Positions 60,617-64,000 of a stretch of 64,000 nt of DNA are shown here, piece by piece; position 1 is the first letter of the stretch; each line of letters begins with the position of its first letter. The notes under the pieces are model-generated. The model was not told the DNA's origin, searched no databases, and saw only the letters and a list, made by a program, of their open reading frames with translations. The translations under genes and the position numbers were made by a program. Source of the DNA: Marinifilum breve (lineage in GTDB: Bacteria > Bacteroidota > Bacteroidia > Bacteroidales > Marinifilaceae). The stretch spans positions 186,001 to 250,000 of the forward strand of contig NZ_QFLI01000006.1 of assembly GCF_003202155.1 (NCBI RefSeq), written 5' to 3'.

Positions 60617-62392
60617 ATGGCAAGAACAACCCGCTGGCGCCGATTCTTAATTTGGCGATTAAAACATATCAACAATCAAAACTTCATGTTAATATTAAGT
60701 GTATTTGTTGGAGTGGCATCCGGCATGACCGCATTGATATTGAAAACCGCTGTATACCGTGGAAGAGAGTTTTTATTGGAAGGGATTGATTGGGCTTACC
60801 AGAATTACTTGTTTTTCTTGTATCCCATGATAGGAGTGGGCTTGACATTGTTGTTTAAGAAATTTATTATTCGTGATTTTGTCAAGCACAATATTACAGC
60901 CATTTTGCAAGCCATATCAAAGCGAAATAGCATTGTGAAGTTTCATAAAACCTACTCGTCGGTAATAGGTTCTATTATTACTGCTGGTTTTGGGGGGAGT
61001 ATTGGATTGGAGTCACCAATTATTTCCTCTGGTGCAGCAATTGGTTCCAATATGGCGAGAAATTTTCATCTGAATTATAAAGAAATCACGGTGATGCTAG
61101 CTTGCGGAGCTTCGGGTGCCATTGCTGCGATTTTTAATACCCCCATTGCAGCCATTGTTTTTGCCTTGGAGGTGCTGTTGATTGATCTATCGCGCTTTTC
61201 GTTAATCCCACTTTTAATGGCCTCGGTAAGTGGTGCAATTACTACAAAGTTGTTTTTAGATGAGGAGATCCTGATCGAATTTGCCATTAATACACCATTT
61301 GCAGCAAGGGATATTCCATTCTTTATTTTACTTGGGATTTTGTCTGGTTTTGTGTCGGTTTATTTTACACGGGTGTTTTTGTGGATCGAAAATAAGTTTG
61401 AAGCCATAAAGCTATTGCGGCACCGAATGTTAATTGGAGGATTGGCATTGGGAGTTTTGATATTCTATTTTCCTGCCTTGTATGGTGAGGGATACAATAC
61501 GGTAAAAGCGCTTATTGGCGGCAGACTAGATGAAGTATTTCGATCGAGTTTATTCGAAAATTACACCGATGTTTGGTATATGGTGGTAATATTTATTGGA
61601 GCTATGGTGTTTCTAAAAGTAATTGCTACCTCAATAACATTGGGTGCTGGTGGTATTGGAGGAATATTTGCTCCATCGGTATTTACTGGTGCTATGTTGG
61701 GCTTTGTATTTGTTTATTTATACAATCACTTTCAGCTGGGCGAACCATTAGATGCCAACAACTTTACGCTTGTAGGAATGGCTAGTGTGCTAGGAGGTGT
61801 TTTACAAGCACCCTTAACAGGGATTTTCCTGATTGCCGAAATTACCAGTGGTTACGAATTAATCGTTCCTTTGATGTTGTCTACAACCATATCATTTATC
61901 ACTGTAAAGAGTTTGCAGAAAGAGTCGATTGTAACAACTCAGTTGGCCCATAAGGGAGAATTGATTACCCATAATAAGGATAGAGCAGTGCTTACTTTTA
62001 TGCAGTTATCAAAGGTAATTGAGAAGGATTTGAAGAGCATTAATGAAAATGCTACGCTCGAAGATTTGATTCATGTAATCTCGAAATCGAAGAGGAATAT
62101 TTACCCTGTATTGACGGAAGAAGGATATTTAATAGGAGTGGTGTTGCTGGATGATGTTCGAGAAATCATGTTTAACAAAGAGATGTACAATACACCTATC
62201 AGCAATTTAATGATTATGCCGCCAGCATCTATTTCCTATAAAGATCCAATGGAGCTTGTCTTAAAAAAATTTACCGAAACTGGAGCATGGAATTTACCCG
62301 TGATTGATGAAGGAAAATACATAGGTTTTGTTTCCAAATCGAAGTTATTCTCGGCTTATCGTCAGCATTTGGTGAAGATTACGGCTGATTAA
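60617..62392 (+). CDS. ClC anion channel/transporter with CBS pair, copy 3
   Basis: 591 residues from the ATG at 60617, chosen because ARTTRWRRFLIWRLKHI then aligns with the starts of copies 1 and 2; the ATG at 60581 adds 12 unrelated residues. The ClC core keeps the gating Glu (GSIGLESP) and GIFAPSVFTG, has Val at the proton-Glu site (FALEV), but its helix-D filter reads HNIT and the central pore Tyr is replaced by Val (ESIVTTQLAH). The CBS pair at the C-terminus is intact. The most altered filter of the three, suggesting different anion selectivity or gating (inference). Confidence 0.9.
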   Translation: MARTTRWRRFLIWRLKHINNQNFMLILSVFVGVASGMTALILKTAVYRGREFLLEGIDWAYQNYLFFLYPMIGVGLTLLFKKFIIRDFVKHNITAILQAISKRNSIVKFHKTYSSVIGSIITAGFGGSIGLESPIISSGAAIGSNMARNFHLNYKEITVMLACGASGAIAAIFNTPIAAIVFALEVLLIDLSRFSLIPLLMASVSGAITTKLFLDEEILIEFAINTPFAARDIPFFILLGILSGFVSVYFTRVFLWIENKFEAIKLLRHRMLIGGLALGVLIFYFPALYGEGYNTVKALIGGRLDEVFRSSLFENYTDVWYMVVIFIGAMVFLKVIATSITLGAGGIGGIFAPSVFTGAMLGFVFVYLYNHFQLGEPLDANNFTLVGMASVLGGVLQAPLTGIFLIAEITSGYELIVPLMLSTTISFITVKSLQKESIVTTQLAHKGELITHNKDRAVLTFMQLSKVIEKDLKSINENATLEDLIHVISKSKRNIYPVLTEEGYLIGVVLLDDVREIMFNKEMYNTPISNLMIMPPASISYKDPMELVLKKFTETGAWNLPVIDEGKYIGFVSKSKLFSAYRQHLVKITAD

Positions 62393-62408
62393 ATTGGTTA
62401 AAAACGCT

Positions 62409-62495
62409 CTGATATTCCCACTTTAAGTGGGATTATCAGTAGGAATACAAACTGCTCAATATACATTGATAATCTCACTTGGAGTGAGAATATCA
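62409..62495. repeat. Two adjacent dispersed palindromes
   Basis: GATATTCCCAC-TTTA-AGTGGGATTATC at about 62411-62437 and TGATAATCTCACT-TGG-AGTGAGAATATCA at 62467-62495. They are related to each other and to the GGGATTCCGACTT family, and probably act as terminator of ClC 3. Confidence 0.6.
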
Positions 62496-62496
62496 A

Positions 62497-62532
62497 ATAA
62501 AAATGCCTGACAAAATGAATTGCCAGGCTGTG
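62497..62532 (-). terminator. Intrinsic terminator
   Basis: Minus strand GCCTGGCA...TGTCAGGC stem followed by ATTTTTATTT. It belongs to the exported low-complexity gene. Confidence 0.7.
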
Positions 62533-62562
62533 TTTGAAAGGTATTAATAAATATGGATAGCA

Positions 62563-63174
62563 TTACAAATCTATTGTTTTGTTATGCATTCCATTGTGTT
62601 TGCGATATATTGAATCTCTTTTCTGAAAATATTCTCGTCTTTGTTCCAGGAAATCATTTCTTAAAGAATCCAGTTCTCTTTGCATTTTGCTATTGTGTTC
62701 CTGTCTATACTGTCTTCTGTTTTTTCTCATTTGCTCAAGTTCTTTAAAAAAGTGATTTCGACTTGAGTCAGCTTGATGAAAGTTTCTGCGAAACATCTTT
62801 GAGTCGAAGAAATCATTACCAAAGAAATCATCCTTAAAAAAATCGTCAGAAAAGAATGGATGTTTGTTATTTTTTTGTCTCAAACTATCCGGACCAAAGA
62901 AGCGTCTCAACTGTTCTTGCATTCTTTTGTGCATCCTGCTCATATCCATTTGTTTGAAAAATGCCGAATCGTTTAGAAACTGATGAGTGCTATCTGATGA
63001 CCAGGAATAAACATAGGTTGAATCATAACGAATAAGGTTTCCATCTTCGTCATACTCTTTGTTTACTTTAATGTCTTTTTTAGGTAAGTTTTTGCTTTTG
63101 GCATTTTGTCCAAAGGCGGTAAAAGTAAGTAGCAAAATACCAATTGAAAATAAAATTTTGTTTATGCTCTTCAT
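62563..63174 (-). CDS. Exported low-complexity Phe/Asp/Arg-rich protein
   Basis: 203 residues, family not recognised. The signal peptide ends about residue 22 (LTFTAFGQ). A short beta part (VNKEYDEDGNLIRYDSTYVYSWSS) is followed by a low-complexity stretch with repeated DDFF / NDFF words (FSDDFFKDDFFGNDFFDSK, about 105-125) and a long Arg/Gln/Glu-rich helix (about 140-195). The pattern suggests an extended periplasmic or surface protein. Its upstream neighbours are two paralogous membrane proteins with a terminator between. Confidence 0.7.
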   Translation of the reverse strand: MKSINKILFSIGILLLTFTAFGQNAKSKNLPKKDIKVNKEYDEDGNLIRYDSTYVYSWSSDSTHQFLNDSAFFKQMDMSRMHKRMQEQLRRFFGPDSLRQKNNKHPFFSDDFFKDDFFGNDFFDSKMFRRNFHQADSSRNHFFKELEQMRKNRRQYRQEHNSKMQRELDSLRNDFLEQRREYFQKRDSIYRKHNGMHNKTIDL

Positions 63175-63257
63175 GATAAAAGGACTAATGGTTTCGCCCC
63201 ATAAAATTACAAAACATCTGTGTTTGCTGAGAGTTAAAATATTTTAAAAAGTATTAA

Positions 63258-63285
63258 AAAAGCTGCCTCAAATGAGACAGCTTCT
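63258..63285 (-). terminator. Intrinsic terminator
   Basis: AAGCTGTCTCA / TGAGGCAGCTT on the minus strand (one mismatch), then TTTTTT. Confidence 0.8.
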
Positions 63286-63309
63286 GAAAATTATTTGAAT
63301 TTAAAAGAA

Positions 63310-63813
63310 CTATTTCATGTGTTTTAAATTCACTGCATACATGATAACAAATACAATGGTAAAGAAACCTAAAACTGCTGTATTCATCATTGTAGCTTCA
63401 AAATCAATTAAGGCAAGAGGAACGAGCAGCCAGAATAAATTTGCAAAAGTATACAAGTAAAAACCATTTTTGCTCATTTTGAACATCAAAAATACACCTA
63501 GTAAACTTAGTAAAGCAAATAAAATATTGGCACCCGAAATTAAACCAAGATTTTGTGACGTTTTTTCAAGAGTTACAATTCCATTTTGAATACTATTGTA
63601 CGCAAATCCAGATTCAATACCAGCATCCGATAATGCCTCCTGTTGCGTTTCCAACATCTCCATTTGTTTGGCATATGTTGAATCGAACATGAAATATTGA
63701 TAGATATTGCTTCCTAGAAGAAATCCACTACCAATAAACGATAGAATACACAATACAGTTAAAAATGTTGGTCTTTTTTTAGGCATTTCAATAGTTGTTA
63801 CATTTTCGTCCAT
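63310..63813 (-). CDS. Four-helix membrane protein of unknown function
   Basis: 167 residues: a short polar N-terminus (DENVTTIEMPKKRP), four hydrophobic helices (about 16-36, 83-105, 110-128, 138-160) and a polar loop of about 45 residues after helix 1. No family recognised with certainty. The C-terminal helix and tail (FTIVFVIMYAVNLKHMK) are closely matched by the next upstream, truncated gene, so the two are tandem paralogs. Confidence 0.72.
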   Translation of the reverse strand: MDENVTTIEMPKKRPTFLTVLCILSFIGSGFLLGSNIYQYFMFDSTYAKQMEMLETQQEALSDAGIESGFAYNSIQNGIVTLEKTSQNLGLISGANILFALLSLLGVFLMFKMSKNGFYLYTFANLFWLLVPLALIDFEATMMNTAVLGFFTIVFVIMYAVNLKHMK

Positions 63814-63846
63814 AATTAAAAGGTTTTTGTAGGATGAGTAATATTA

Positions 63847-64000
63847 TTAGTTCATTTTTTTCAGGTTTATTGCATAAAGAGCGATAAAAAGAATGGTAAA
63901 AACACTCGAGAATAGAATACCGATGTTTATGAATAAGTTAAAGCCAATAAAAATTGCAGGAACAAACAAAAGCAATACTTGAGCAATGGTATAAATATAG
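63847..64000 (-). CDS. Paralogous membrane protein, cut by window edge
   Basis: The C-terminal 50 residues of a frame that continues past the window: YIYTIAQVLLLFVPAIFIG at the edge, ending TILFIALYAINLKKMN. It aligns with the end of the adjacent gene (FYLYTFANLFWLLVPLAL...; ...IVFVIMYAVNLKHMK), in the same frame relation and on the same strand, 33 bases away. Confidence 0.72.
   Translation of the reverse strand, partial: YIYTIAQVLLLFVPAIFIGFNLFINIGILFSSVFTILFIALYAINLKKMN

Overview
The window looks like chromosome from an AT-rich marine or anaerobic Bacteroidota, probably of the Marinilabiliales/Marinifilaceae type (inference). The signs are promoters of the TAnnTTTG kind in front of tRNAs and several genes, few Shine-Dalgarno sequences, families largely confined to this phylum (DUF4494, DUF4831, DUF5522, DUF6515, as I recall them), and abundant small intergenic palindromes. 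I see no prophage, insertion sequence, CRISPR array or rRNA operon.

Layout. 0.4-8.4 kb: panB, an RluA-type pseudouridine synthase, cdd, a glucosaminidase/LysM hydrolase, a DoxX protein, a large secreted Asp-box (VPS10/sortilin-like) protein and a small lipoprotein bracketed by two copies of a composite hairpin element. 8.4-12.2 kb: an ECF sigma factor with an overlapping membrane partner, then a repeat-rich accessory stretch with a 21-bp periodic array and a lone hypothetical gene. 12.3-19.7 kb: a fatty-acid beta-oxidation operon on the minus strand (fadD-fadN-fadA-fadE). 19.9-23.5 kb: fmt, a tiny DUF5522 gene, an NTF2-like lipoprotein, an LptF/G permease and a START-like protein, all minus. 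23.9-24.9 kb: two identical tRNA-Met genes, then a small GIY-YIG nuclease gene whose 3' end runs into a third, scrambled tRNA copy. 25-37.5 kb: DUF4494, aspA, trmO-like, hemH, hemF, a POT peptide transporter, nnr, DUF4831, pepD and DUF2062. 37.6-45 kb: a D-threonine aldolase-like enzyme, pncB and three tandem paralogous MFS carriers resembling MFSD1. 45.2-54.5 kb: two small exported proteins, purA, a Fur-family regulator, a RelA/SpoT enzyme, a catalytic/non-catalytic M16 protease pair and a nitronate monooxygenase/FabK-like flavoenzyme. 54.9-62.4 kb: three paralogous ClC-CBS anion transporters, with a formimidoylglutamase-like gene and a structured RNA candidate among them. 62.5-64 kb: a low-complexity exported protein and two tandem paralogous membrane proteins, the second cut by the window edge.

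Physiologically the window combines routine cofactor and housekeeping genes (pantothenate, NAD, haem, purine, formyl-Met-tRNA, ppGpp) with a peptide/amino-acid theme (POT carrier, three MFSD1-like carriers, PepD, AspA, M16 pair).

The most unusual signal is not a gene. Four non-coding gaps hold imperfect tandem arrays with unrelated unit sequences but nearly the same pitch, about two DNA helical turns: 20-21 bp at 60.3 kb, 21 bp at 11.0 kb (with a change of orientation part way), 22-23 bp dyads at 28.0 kb and 23 bp at 43.5 kb. I know of no described element that fits. The second most interesting locus is the tRNA-Met/GIY-YIG/tRNA-remnant cluster.
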